Below, piece by piece: positions 8,496 through 16,261 of a DNA stretch of 46,014 bases. Below the pieces are notes generated by a model, which had not been told where the DNA came from, did no database searches, and worked only from the letters and a program-made list of their open reading frames with translations. How positions within the stretch are numbered: the first letter of the stretch is position 1; each line of letters opens with the position of its first letter. The translations under genes were made by a program, and so were the position numbers. Source of the DNA: Verrucomicrobiota bacterium (GTDB lineage Bacteria > Verrucomicrobiota > Verrucomicrobiia > Limisphaerales > UBA9464). Location of the stretch: assembly GCA_947471985.1 (NCBI GenBank), contig CANIZL010000051.1, positions 1 through 46,014 on the forward strand. The letters run 5' to 3'.

Positions 8496-9431
8496 ATGTT
8501 TTTCAAACCCACTTCCCAGCCGCCGGACGTTAGACGTCGCCGCTTGCCCCGTGTTCCACACACGCGGGTTTTCAGTTGGCTGTGCACGTTTCTGGTGGGG
8601 TTGTTTCTCTTGAGTCTGGTGGCGTTGTTTGGCTGGCAAAGCCTCCCCGTGTGGCGCGACGTGGGGCCGGCGTACGTCACCGGCACGTTGTGGTTCTACC
8701 GACAGCACACGTTCGGCACCTTGCCCATGATCTATGGCTCGGTGGTGGTCAGCGTCGTTGCGCTGGTTCTGGCCGTGCCCGTCGGGGTGGGCGCGGCGAT
8801 CTGTACTGCGGAAATTCTCCCGCCCCGCCTGCGTCTGGCCGTTAAGATCGCGGTCGAACTGCTCGCGGGAATTCCGTCGGTCGTTTATGGACTGCTGGGC
8901 ATCCTGTTTCTGCGCGACTGGGTTTATCGACTGCTTTCTCCTTGGGATCCGTTGAGTGGCGATACGCTGCTCACCGCCGGCATTTTGGTCGGGGTCATGA
9001 TCCTGCCCACCGTCCTGACGCTCACCGATGACGCCTTGCGCGGAGTGCCAGCGCTTCAGCGCCAGGCGGCGCGCGGTCTCGGTCTCACGTGCTCGGAAAC
9101 GGTTTGTTCCGTAGTTCTGCCGCAAGCCTGGCCCGGAATCGTTGCGGCGGTGTTGCTGGCCCTGGGTCGTTCCCTTGGGGAAATGATTGCGGTTTTCCTG
9201 GTTGTCGGACGGCAGGATAACCAGTGGCCCGCCCATCTGCTGTCGCCGCAGCCACTGATGCAGTCGGGCCAAACTCTGGCCAGCAAGCTGGGTGGTTCGG
9301 AGACCAATATTGCCTACGGCGATCCTCTCCATTGGGCGGCCATCCTCGGCCTTGGTCTGCTGCTGCTGTTCCTGGTGGGGACGATTACCGCCATGTCCTT
9401 CCGATTCCTGCGCCAGGACCGTCATGCGTAA
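8496..9431 (+). CDS. PstC-like ABC permease
   Basis: A 311-residue inner-membrane permease of the PstC type. After a basic cytoplasmic N-terminus there is a first membrane helix (FSWLCTFLVGLFLLSLVALF), a periplasmic loop, and then the transport domain. It has IYGSVVVSVVALVLAVPVGV, IPSVVYGLLGILFL, and the ABC-coupling EAA-type loop around LQRQAARGLGLTCSETVCSV, followed by LPQAWPGIVAAVLLALGRSLGEM. It pairs with the PstA-like protein to form the channel. Its stop codon overlaps the next start by 8 bases (ATG at 9424), which indicates translational coupling. It is 7 bases after the rhodanese gene. Family call is firm; substrate as for the binding protein. Confidence 0.9.
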   Translation: MFFKPTSQPPDVRRRRLPRVPHTRVFSWLCTFLVGLFLLSLVALFGWQSLPVWRDVGPAYVTGTLWFYRQHTFGTLPMIYGSVVVSVVALVLAVPVGVGAAICTAEILPPRLRLAVKIAVELLAGIPSVVYGLLGILFLRDWVYRLLSPWDPLSGDTLLTAGILVGVMILPTVLTLTDDALRGVPALQRQAARGLGLTCSETVCSVVLPQAWPGIVAAVLLALGRSLGEMIAVFLVVGRQDNQWPAHLLSPQPLMQSGQTLASKLGGSETNIAYGDPLHWAAILGLGLLLLFLVGTITAMSFRFLRQDRHA

Positions 9432-10275
9432 GGTATTTGATCTGGGCTTCAAATGGGTGACCGGCCTCTGCGCGCTGCTGGCCTGCGGCGTGCTCGCGCT
9501 CATGGTGGGAGCGATCCTGTTCCGGGGATTGCCCGCCGTCAGTTGGCACTTCCTCACCGAGCAAATCCGTCTCGTCGGCGCGGACGGGGGCATTTTTTAC
9601 AATCTCGTCGGCACGCTCATCCTGATCACCACTGCGCTGATCGTCTCTGCACCGTTGGCGGTGGGTGTGGCTCTGCTTCAGGGCATCTATCTCCGCAGCG
9701 CCGCCGGTCGTCGTCGTCTCCTGTTGCTGCTCTATCTGCTCAATGGTGTGCCCAGTCTGCTTTTTGGTCTGTTTGGTTTCATCGTCTTTGTGAAGTTCCT
9801 TGGTTGGGGGAAGTCCTGGTTGACCGGCGGAATCCTGCTCGGCTTGATGATCCTGCCCACGGTTACGGTGGCGTTGATCGAGCGAATCAGCAGCCTGCCG
9901 CGCCGTTACCTCGAAGCGGCCGCTGGGTTGGGGCTGACGACGGAGCAGGTCATCTGGTCGGTCATTCTGCCGCAGAGTGTCGGCGGGCTGATCACGGGCG
10001 CCTTGCTCGGCCTCGCCCGGGCCGCCGGTGAAACGGCACCGATCCTGTTCACGGCGACGATCTTCGCCGGGGCGACCGTGCCGGCCGGCATTCGGGAAAG
10101 TCCGGTGCTGTCCCTGCCGTATCACATCTTTGTCCTGGCGCAGGATTCCTTTGATCCCGCGGTCGGGACCAAGGTCTGGGGCACGGCGGTGGTCCTGCTC
10201 GGTTTGGTGGGGGGACTCAGTCTCATCGCCCTGCCGCTGCGACTCCGCATCCACGAGGAGGCCAACCATGGCTGA
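9424..10275 (+). CDS. PstA-like ABC permease
   Basis: The 283-residue partner permease. It begins MRKVFDLGFKWVTGLCALLA with an N-terminal membrane helix, then LIVSAPLAVGVALLQGIYLR, VPSLLFGLFGFIVFVKFLGW and the coupling loop LPRRYLEAAAGLGLTTEQVI followed by LPQSVGGLITGALLGLARAAGE, a standard PstA arrangement. I start at the ATG at 9424, which overlaps the pstC-like stop by 8 bases; the open frame extends to 9292 but that part is inside the upstream gene. The stop overlaps the ATPase start by 8 bases, so the three transporter genes are coupled in the same way. Confidence 0.9.
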   Translation: MRKVFDLGFKWVTGLCALLACGVLALMVGAILFRGLPAVSWHFLTEQIRLVGADGGIFYNLVGTLILITTALIVSAPLAVGVALLQGIYLRSAAGRRRLLLLLYLLNGVPSLLFGLFGFIVFVKFLGWGKSWLTGGILLGLMILPTVTVALIERISSLPRRYLEAAAGLGLTTEQVIWSVILPQSVGGLITGALLGLARAAGETAPILFTATIFAGATVPAGIRESPVLSLPYHIFVLAQDSFDPAVGTKVWGTAVVLLGLVGGLSLIALPLRLRIHEEANHG

Positions 10276-11020
10276 ATCCCGGTCGGCCCCGGTGCTGGAA
10301 GTTCGCGATCTCTCCGTCTTGGCTGCGACTCAGCCGATTCTTCGGGGCATCAACCTGACCGTCCCGGCCGGCGTCATTCTGGCGCTCCTGGGTCCTTCGG
10401 GCGCCGGCAAAAGCACGTTGTTGCGCTGCCTGAATCGCTTGATTGATCTGACGCCCGGCCTGCGCGTTCAGGGGGAGGTCCGCTTCCACGGCCAATCCAT
10501 TTTTGCCGCTGGCGCGGATCCCGACGCGCTCCGGGCCCGGATCGGAATTCTCTTTCAGCAACCTGCCGTCTTTCCCGCCAGCATCCGCCAGAACGTGCTC
10601 TTCGGCGTCCGCCATGCCGGTCGCGTGCCGCGGGGGGATTGGCCTGAACTCATCGAGCGCGCCCTCGGGGAAGCTTCGTTGTGGGAGGAGGTCAAGGATC
10701 GCCTTGATGCCCCGGCTCTGCGCTTGTCGGTCGGCCAGCAACAGCGGCTTTGTTTGGCCCGCACCCTGGCGATGAATCCCGAAGTCCTGCTCCTCGACGA
10801 ACCCACCAGCGCGCTGGATCCGCGTTCGGCCGAGGCCGTCGAGCATTCGCTCCTCCGGCTGAAGGGTCGGCGCACCCTGGTTTTGGTCACCCACAATCTC
10901 GCGCAGGCCCGACGCCTGGCTGATCAGACCGCGTGTCTCGTCGTTCGCGAGGGCGCCGGAGAGATCGGTCTGCCCGATCCCGATCTCGATCGTCCCGCCC
11001 CAACGGTCGGCGAGATTTGA
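10268..11020 (+). CDS. PstB-like ABC transporter ATPase with LSVGQ signature
   Basis: A 250-residue ABC ATPase powering the Pst-like importer. Motifs: Walker A GPSGAGKST (42-50), Q-loop LFQQP (Gln97-98), signature LSVGQQQR (153-160), Walker B VLLLDEP (173-179), D-loop SALD and switch His209 in LVTHN. PstB proteins normally read LSGGQ; here the third residue is Val, a change tolerated in some ABC families. The sequence is also more compact and less PstB-like than a true PstB, which fits a phosphate-type importer of different specificity. The ATG at 10268 overlaps the pstA-like stop by 8 bases; a longer frame to 10028 is within pstA. A 105-base gap follows before modA with no clear terminator, so read-through into modABC is possible. 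Confidence 0.88.
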   Translation: MAESRSAPVLEVRDLSVLAATQPILRGINLTVPAGVILALLGPSGAGKSTLLRCLNRLIDLTPGLRVQGEVRFHGQSIFAAGADPDALRARIGILFQQPAVFPASIRQNVLFGVRHAGRVPRGDWPELIERALGEASLWEEVKDRLDAPALRLSVGQQQRLCLARTLAMNPEVLLLDEPTSALDPRSAEAVEHSLLRLKGRRTLVLVTHNLAQARRLADQTACLVVREGAGEIGLPDPDLDRPAPTVGEI

Positions 11021-11125
11021 ATTCGTTGACCCGGGATGCAGGCTCCGGCTTCCCGTCCTGATGAGTCTGGATCAGCGCTGGGTTGCGGGTGAGGGAAGGG
11101 CGGGCGACGGTGCGATATCGACGGC

Positions 11126-11902
11126 ATGAAACGACATCTTTTTCGCAGCCTCGGCTGGTGCTGGCTTTTCGCCTTTGGCCTAAGCCTGCACGCGGCGGAA
11201 ATCGCCGTTGCCGCCGCGGCGGATCTCAAGTTCGCGCTGGACGAACTCGCCGGGCAATTCCGCACCAACCATCCGGCGGATCGCATCCGGATCACCTACG
11301 GCTCCTCGGGCAATTTCTACGCCCAACTGCGCAATCAGGCCCCTTTCGATCTCTATTTCTCGGCGGATGTCGAGTACCCGCGCCAGTTGGCCCGGGCCGG
11401 CTTCGGCCTGGATACGAACGTTTTTCAATACGCCGTCGGCCGCCTCGTCGTCTGGGCCCCGTCGTCGTCGCCCATCAACGTGCCGCAGTTGGGCGCCGAG
11501 GCCTTGCAGGCGCCGTCCGTTCGGAAGATCGCCCTCGCGAATCCCAAACACGCGCCGTACGGCGTGGCCGCGGTGGCGGCGTTGAAATCACTGCACCTTT
11601 ACGAGGCGGTGGAACCCAAGTTGGTCTACGGCGACAACGTCGCGCAGGCCGCTCAATTTATCGAGACCGGGGCGGCGGACATCGGAATCATTTCGCTCTC
11701 GCTGGCGGTGGCTCCGACGGGACGCCCGGCCGGGCGGTACTGGGAGATTCCCCTCGACGCGTATCCAAAGATGGAACAGGGTGGCCTCATCTTGAAATGG
11801 ACCCGCGAGCCGGCTGTCGCCCGGGCGTTCCGTGATTTTGTCCTGAGCCCGCCGGGACGCTCCGTCCTGCAGCGGTACGGCTTCTCGCTGCCGGAGCGTT
11901 GA
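11126..11902 (+). CDS. modA: Molybdate-binding protein ModA
   Basis: A 258-residue periplasmic binding protein. A signal peptide (FRSLGWCWLFAFGLSLHA) is followed by the ModA pattern: EIAVAAAADLKFALDELAGQ, then ITYGSSGNFYAQLRNQAPFDLYFSAD split over two ligand loops (GSSG and APFDLYFSAD), IALANPKHAPYGVAA, and GAADIGIISLSLA. It should bind molybdate or tungstate and hand it to ModBC. The start is the ATG at 11126. The stop is 3 bases before modB. It is the first gene of the mod part of the cluster, 105 bases after the Pst-like ATPase. Confidence 0.92.
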   Translation: MKRHLFRSLGWCWLFAFGLSLHAAEIAVAAAADLKFALDELAGQFRTNHPADRIRITYGSSGNFYAQLRNQAPFDLYFSADVEYPRQLARAGFGLDTNVFQYAVGRLVVWAPSSSPINVPQLGAEALQAPSVRKIALANPKHAPYGVAAVAALKSLHLYEAVEPKLVYGDNVAQAAQFIETGAADIGIISLSLAVAPTGRPAGRYWEIPLDAYPKMEQGGLILKWTREPAVARAFRDFVLSPPGRSVLQRYGFSLPER

Positions 11903-11905
11903 CGC

Positions 11906-12580
11906 ATGGATTGGCAAGCCATCGGCCTGAGTCTGCGCCTCGCCGCCAGCACCACCCTGGTGCTCGTCGTGCTGGGGCTGCCGCTCGCGTATTGGCTGGC
12001 CTCCACGCGCTGGCGGGGGCGGTTTCTCATCGAGGCGCTGGTGGCGTTGCCCATCGTGCTGCCGCCCACCGTGCTGGGGTTCTACGTGCTGCTGGCCTTG
12101 GGACCGCACAGCCCGCTGGGACGTTTCTACGAAGCAGCGTTTGGGCATCGCCTGCCCTTCACGTTCGAGGGGCTGCTCATTGCGTCGGTGCTCTATAGTC
12201 TGCCGTTTGCCGTGCAGCCATTCACCAGCGCCTTCGCGGCGGTCGATCCGCATCTGTTGGAGGCGTCGTGGTGCCTGGGCGTGGGGCGGATCGCGACCGT
12301 GTTTCGAGTGGCACTGCCGTTGGCGTGGCCTGGGGTGCTCACCGGTGTGGTCCTGAGTTTTGCGCACACGCTGGGTGAGTTTGGCGTGGTGTTGATGATC
12401 GGCGGGAATTTGCCCGGGGTCACCCGCACCGTGTCGATCTCCATCTATGACGAAGTGCAATCGCTCAACTACGCCGCCGCCAACCAAACCTCGCTGGCGC
12501 TGCTGTTCTTTTCCTTCGCCGTACTGGCCGTGACGTACGGCCTCAAACGCCGCTTCATCGACGTATGGCCGATGCGTTGA
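11906..12580 (+). CDS. modB: Molybdate ABC permease ModB
   Basis: A 224-residue permease of usual ModB size. Seen: an N-terminal helix (LRLAASTTLVLVVLGLPLAYWLA), ALPIVLPPTVLGFYVLLALG, the ModB-typical SLPFAVQPFTSAFAAVD, the coupling loop LLEASWCLGVGRIATVFRVA followed by LPLAWPGVLTGVVLSFAHTLGEFG, and a final membrane helix. Two copies form the molybdate channel. The ATG at 11906 is 3 bases after the modA stop, and the 3' end overlaps modC by 16 bases, showing a tight operon. Confidence 0.93.
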   Translation: MDWQAIGLSLRLAASTTLVLVVLGLPLAYWLASTRWRGRFLIEALVALPIVLPPTVLGFYVLLALGPHSPLGRFYEAAFGHRLPFTFEGLLIASVLYSLPFAVQPFTSAFAAVDPHLLEASWCLGVGRIATVFRVALPLAWPGVLTGVVLSFAHTLGEFGVVLMIGGNLPGVTRTVSISIYDEVQSLNYAAANQTSLALLFFSFAVLAVTYGLKRRFIDVWPMR

Positions 12581-13668
12581 TCGCCCGTTTCACCAAACAG
12601 TTTCCCGGGGGTGTTCGCATCCGCGGCGAACTGGGCGCGGGGGCGTCGGGCGCTTCGGTCACCGTGTTGTTTGGCCCGTCCGGGTGCGGCAAGACCACCG
12701 TGCTCCGGTGCTTGGCGGGATTGGAGCGACCGGAGGAAGGCCAAATCCGTTTCGGTGCGGAAACGTGGTTTGATTCCGCGTCCCGCGTGTGTCGCCGTCC
12801 GCAGCAACGCGGGGTCGGGTTTGTGTTTCAGGATTACGCCCTGTTTCCGCATTTGTCCGTGGCGGAAAACCTGGCGTTTGGATTGAAGTCCCAACCGGCG
12901 GCGGAGGGCCGTCGTCGCGTGGGGGAAATGTTGGAGCGCATGGGAATCGCCGAACTCGCGTCCCAGCGGCCGCGTCAGCTTTCGGGCGGACAGCAGCAAC
13001 GGGTGGCCCTGGCCCGGGCGTTGGTGTGTCGACCGCGATTGCTCCTGCTCGACGAACCGCTCTCCGCCTTGGATGCCGGTTCGCGCGAGGAATTGCGCGG
13101 GGAATTGCGGCGATTGCTGGGCAGTCTGGATTTGCCGGTGGTGCTGGTCACCCACGATCGCAATGAAGCCCTCGCGTTGGGGGATGAACTCGTGGTGATG
13201 AGTGCCGGCGCGGTGCGGCAAAGCGGCCCGGTGTTGGACGTGTTCAATCGACCCGCCGATGCCGAAGTGGCGCGGATTGTCGGCGTCGAAACCCGGCAGC
13301 CGGGAAGCATCGTCGAGCGTGGGGAAGGACTCGCCACGGTGGCGGTGGGGACGGCACGGATCCTGGCGCTCGCGCCGCCGGACGGCGTGCGGGATGTGTT
13401 GGTGTGCATCCGGGGCGAGGATGTGATCCTGCAGCGCGACCGCGGTGCGGTGAGCAGCGTGCGGAATCGGTTAAGTGCCCGCGTGGTGGCGGTGCAGCCT
13501 GGCAGTCCGCTGGTACGGGTGGAACTCGACGCCGGTTTCCCCTTGTTCGCCTTCATCACCCGCCCGGCCGCAGATGACCTGCAATTGCGGCCCGGTGATG
13601 TGGTCAGTGCCTTGATCAAGGCACCCGCCGTGCACCTGATCGGCCGGGAAATGTCGGGCCGAAGCTGA
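12565..13668 (+). CDS. modC: Molybdate ABC ATPase ModC
   Basis: A 367-residue ATPase. Walker A GPSGCGKTT (37-45), Q-loop FVFQDYALFPHLSV (around 87-100), signature LSGGQQQR (139-146), Walker B LLLLDEP (159-165), D-loop SALD and switch His in VTHD (about 195-198). The C-terminal 130 residues form a regulatory TOBE-type domain (VSSVRNRLSARVVAVQPGSP and VSALIKAPAVHLI), as in ModC where it binds molybdate and gives trans-inhibition. The ATG at 12565 lies inside the end of modB. It is the last gene of the plus-strand run; the 61 bases before the convergent GYF gene contain no convincing terminator. Confidence 0.93.
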   Translation: MADALIARFTKQFPGGVRIRGELGAGASGASVTVLFGPSGCGKTTVLRCLAGLERPEEGQIRFGAETWFDSASRVCRRPQQRGVGFVFQDYALFPHLSVAENLAFGLKSQPAAEGRRRVGEMLERMGIAELASQRPRQLSGGQQQRVALARALVCRPRLLLLDEPLSALDAGSREELRGELRRLLGSLDLPVVLVTHDRNEALALGDELVVMSAGAVRQSGPVLDVFNRPADAEVARIVGVETRQPGSIVERGEGLATVAVGTARILALAPPDGVRDVLVCIRGEDVILQRDRGAVSSVRNRLSARVVAVQPGSPLVRVELDAGFPLFAFITRPAADDLQLRPGDVVSALIKAPAVHLIGREMSGRS

Positions 13669-13729
13669 GGCGCCCGGCGGTGCGGGTGCGTTTGAGCCGG
13701 GAAACCCGAATTACCTTCGCGGTTCCCGC

Positions 13730-14638
13730 TTAAAACCAATTCAGCCGGCGTTCATTCACCTTGTAGAGACAGCCCAGGACCCGGGCCACGAAGACGGCTG
13801 ACCACAGGGCGTCGAGTTCGTCGAGCAGATGACCGGCATAGGGGACGATTTGGCTCAGACTGGTCGTAACGATCTGAATGACGACCACGATTCCCAGCAC
13901 CACGAGGGTGAGCAAATAATGGCCCGGTATGGCAAAAATGGACTTCACAACGAGCACGGGATTCAACCCGCCGAGGCTGTCGTACATGGCCACGGAGAGC
14001 AGGGCCATGGGGCAATACACGAAACCCAATAACATCAGCCCCACTCCACCGAAGAACATCGTGGCGTCCTCCTGAGAGCCGCCCCGGCCGGCCAGGAAAG
14101 CTCCCGGACCAAAGCACACCGCCAGCGTGGCGAAAAATTGGAACCACTTACCCAAAAGTTCACCGAACCCATCGAAGTCCGGCCAGTTCGGAACCGTTTT
14201 TTCGCCCGACGCGGTGCCGTGGACGACTTCCTGCAACATGAGCAGCAGGTAACCCCAGCCAGCGATCGTGAGATAAATGCTGAAGGAACCGAGAAAATTG
14301 AGGACGGTGAACAACAGGGTCCCAAGGATCAGGATGAGCAGCCCGTCGCCACGAAACGGATACGCGAGAGCATCCAGAATCAGCCCGGGAAAGGTGACGC
14401 CCCCGGCCGGTGCTCGCTCGACGTAGGTTTCCGCGGCGGCGGTGGCCGTGGCGGCTGGGGAGACAGGGGCGTCCTGCAAATAGGCTTCCACGGTGACCCA
14501 TTCCGGCATCCCTTCCGCCCAAGCGTAATCCGTCGGGCTGATCGATCCGGTCCCCAGCATGGATCGGACGACGTCGGCGGAGAACGGGCCGGCCGTCTGG
14601 CCGTTGATGGAGATCTGAACAGTATCGGGATAGGGCAT
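13730..14638 (-). CDS. GYF-domain membrane protein of unknown function
   Basis: A 302-residue protein. Residues 1-60 are a GYF_2-type domain (VQISINGQTAGPFSADVVRS, then SISPTDYAWAEGMPEWVTVE), often found at the N-terminus of membrane proteins in this group. An alanine/proline linker follows, then a membrane domain with about five hydrophobic segments (for example LILGTLLFTVLNFLGSFSIY, GGVGLMLLGFVYCPMALLSV and YLLTLVVLGIVVVIQIVTTS), like YIP1 or DUF4013-type proteins. I start at the ATG at 14638: the frame is open to 15124, but that extra part overlaps the next gene's 3' end and looks non-coding. It ends convergent with modC. Role unknown; membrane organisation or signalling are both possible. 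Confidence 0.75.
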   Translation of the reverse strand: MPYPDTVQISINGQTAGPFSADVVRSMLGTGSISPTDYAWAEGMPEWVTVEAYLQDAPVSPAATATAAAETYVERAPAGGVTFPGLILDALAYPFRGDGLLILILGTLLFTVLNFLGSFSIYLTIAGWGYLLLMLQEVVHGTASGEKTVPNWPDFDGFGELLGKWFQFFATLAVCFGPGAFLAGRGGSQEDATMFFGGVGLMLLGFVYCPMALLSVAMYDSLGGLNPVLVVKSIFAIPGHYLLTLVVLGIVVVIQIVTTSLSQIVPYAGHLLDELDALWSAVFVARVLGCLYKVNERRLNWF

Positions 14639-14779
14639 GCGGTGTAGGGGTGTTTGGGTGAGGGCGGGATAGGCGGTTCGGGCTGAAGTGGCGCCACGGA
14701 GGGGGCGGGCGTTGCGGTCAGCGATTTTGGGAGATTGGGGCAGGGCAGTTCCGGGTGGTTTCTGGTGCTGGAGCCTCAG

Positions 14780-14803
14780 GAGTGCGAGTACCGGCTCGCG
14801 CTC
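14780..14803. other. Hairpin in the 320-base gap 14639-14958
   Basis: The gap between the GYF-protein start and the secreted-protein stop holds no gene I can support. It contains a 9-bp inverted repeat (gagtgcgag at 14780-14788, ctcgcgctc at 14795-14803, one G.T pair). On the minus strand this could end transcription of the secreted-protein gene, but no T-run follows. The GYF gene promoter must lie in the same gap; I cannot point to -35/-10 boxes with confidence. Confidence 0.3.
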
Positions 14804-14958
14804 TTCTCCTTGGATGCGCGCACTGTTGTGAACGAAGCCCGATAGTGTCAAACCTTTGCGGTAGAGACCTGAACCGGGGGGCGGCCGTCCGGGGAGATGA
14901 TCCGGCTGACGCTGGCCATCCCGGTCTTTTGCGAAGGACGAAGGGCGGGGGACGATGC

Positions 14959-15789
14959 TCAGGGCAGGCCTTGGACCACGCGATAGAAAACGGCACCCGG
15001 GGACGCCGGGCCGGTCCAGGTCGCTTGGTCGGCGGCGAATTGCAACTCGCCCGCGGCGGCGGTCCATGCGGACAGGTCGGCGGTCGATTCGACCCGGTAA
15101 TTGCCCAACGGCGTTACGGGCCATTGGAGAACCACCTTGTTTTCGTCCCGTTTCAGTGTGAGCGGAAATTGGATGGGGGCGACGTGGACGGAATCAAAAG
15201 TGAGGGTGGCGGACCAACTGATGTTCGATTGGAAGATGAGATCACCGCCCGACACTTGCAGCGCGACGCGGGCGCCGAGGTGCAGCGGAGTGCTGCCGGC
15301 CCGATAGCCGTCCGGAAAACGGAGCGCTCCCTCACCTTTCACCCCGCGGGCCACATAGGTGTGAAACCCGCTGCGCTCATAGACCAGAACCGTGGGCCCC
15401 GCCTCAAGCGACCCGCCACTGGATTCCGGGTAGAAGGACGAGCCCGCGATCATATTGCCCATTTCGTTGGAGGCGTTGAGGTCGAAGGTGAAGTGATACG
15501 GGATGGCGGTACCCGGTGGGATATTCAAACCCTCCACCGGACCATTGACCGAGAAGGAGATCGCGTAAAAACCGGTCCCCTTAAAACCTTGGCCCGCGGC
15601 GATCCTGATCCCTTGCACTCCGCCCACGCCCTCCAGCTGGACGCTGCTGCCGTTGCAGAGGGTGACGGGGAGGCACACCATGCCATTGGTAGGCAGGCGG
15701 GCCTCGTCCGCCCGGGCATGGCTGCCCAGTCCCAACGCTAAGCCGGTCGCCACCGCCAGCAGTCCTGCAGGGTATTTCCAAGGAATCAT
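14959..15789 (-). CDS. Secreted protein with FYR-type C-terminal tail, function unknown
   Basis: A 276-residue exported protein that I do not recognise. It begins MIPWKYPAGLLAVATGLALG, a signal peptide with likely cleavage after SHARA. The rest is beta-rich without enzyme motifs: a strand-rich domain containing FYAISFSVNGPVEGLNIPPG, and a C-terminal segment YRVESTADLSAWTAAAGELQ ending FYRVVQGLP. That tail is a recurring end of secreted verrucomicrobial proteins ('YtvE.T.dLs.W' ... 'FYRv'); the PA14 protein at 29976-34220 ends KKFYRAAR. I start at the ATG at 15789 (GGGAGA six bases upstream). The longer frame to 16212 reads through the repeat element at 15916-16165 and is spurious. Confidence 0.72.
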   Translation of the reverse strand: MIPWKYPAGLLAVATGLALGLGSHARADEARLPTNGMVCLPVTLCNGSSVQLEGVGGVQGIRIAAGQGFKGTGFYAISFSVNGPVEGLNIPPGTAIPYHFTFDLNASNEMGNMIAGSSFYPESSGGSLEAGPTVLVYERSGFHTYVARGVKGEGALRFPDGYRAGSTPLHLGARVALQVSGGDLIFQSNISWSATLTFDSVHVAPIQFPLTLKRDENKVVLQWPVTPLGNYRVESTADLSAWTAAAGELQFAADQATWTGPASPGAVFYRVVQGLP

Positions 15790-15915
15790 AACCATTCTCC
15801 CGCGGAGGCCGGGGTTCTGATCGCTTTGGATCACCGGCCTTACCGGAGGGAATGTCGGCGTGGCTGCTGCCGGGAACAGACCCAATCTTGGCGAAAACTC
15901 ACCGGTTGAAAAAAG

Positions 15916-16165
15916 CACGCGGAGGCGCGGAGACGCGGAGGGGGAGAGTTGATTTTTGTCGTTCGCCTTTTCGACGACTTGCGGGGAAGTATATGAACCG
16001 CGGATGGCGCGGATGGCGCGGATAGGGGACGGGGTAGGCAGCGCATCGTTGTTTATCCGCGACATCCGCGCTATCCGCGGTTTAAATCGCTTTTCTTCGG
16101 AAAATGGCTCGGGCTTTCCGGTTACCACCCGCCTCTTCTCCGCGTTCTCCGCGCCCCCGCGTGAG
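15916..16165. repeat. Nested inverted-repeat element, full copy A
   Basis: A 250-base element with two nested inverted repeats. The outer ends are cacgcggaggcgcggaga at the left and its near complement (ctccgcgttctccgcg plus cccccgcgtg) at the right, about 26 bp each. The inner arms are gaaccgcggatggcgcggat around 15991 and tatccgcgacatccgcgcta around 16056. Between the left arms lies a conserved stretch gatttttgtcgttcgccttt. A second full copy sits at 26550-26793 with the same order, and partial copies lie at 18858, 21019 and 26411. No transposase is encoded, so it resembles a MITE or large REP element. It lies between divergent genes, and its translation produces false N-terminal extensions on both. 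Confidence 0.85.
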
Positions 16166-16261
16166 CCCTCCTGTCGCCCCTCGAGTTCGCGCGTGCCAGC
16201 CCCATGCGGCAAGGTTCAACTCCAAGGTGCATTCGGACCGTCGCTGGATTACCTCACCATC

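Noticed and set aside
11021-11125. A molybdenum-cofactor or other riboswitch before modA
   Set aside because: The 105-base leader is too short and shows no recognisable Moco-type fold.
13669-13729. A terminator between modC and the GYF gene
   Set aside because: The arms gagccgggaa and ttcccgctt pair with mismatches across a long loop, and no T-run follows.
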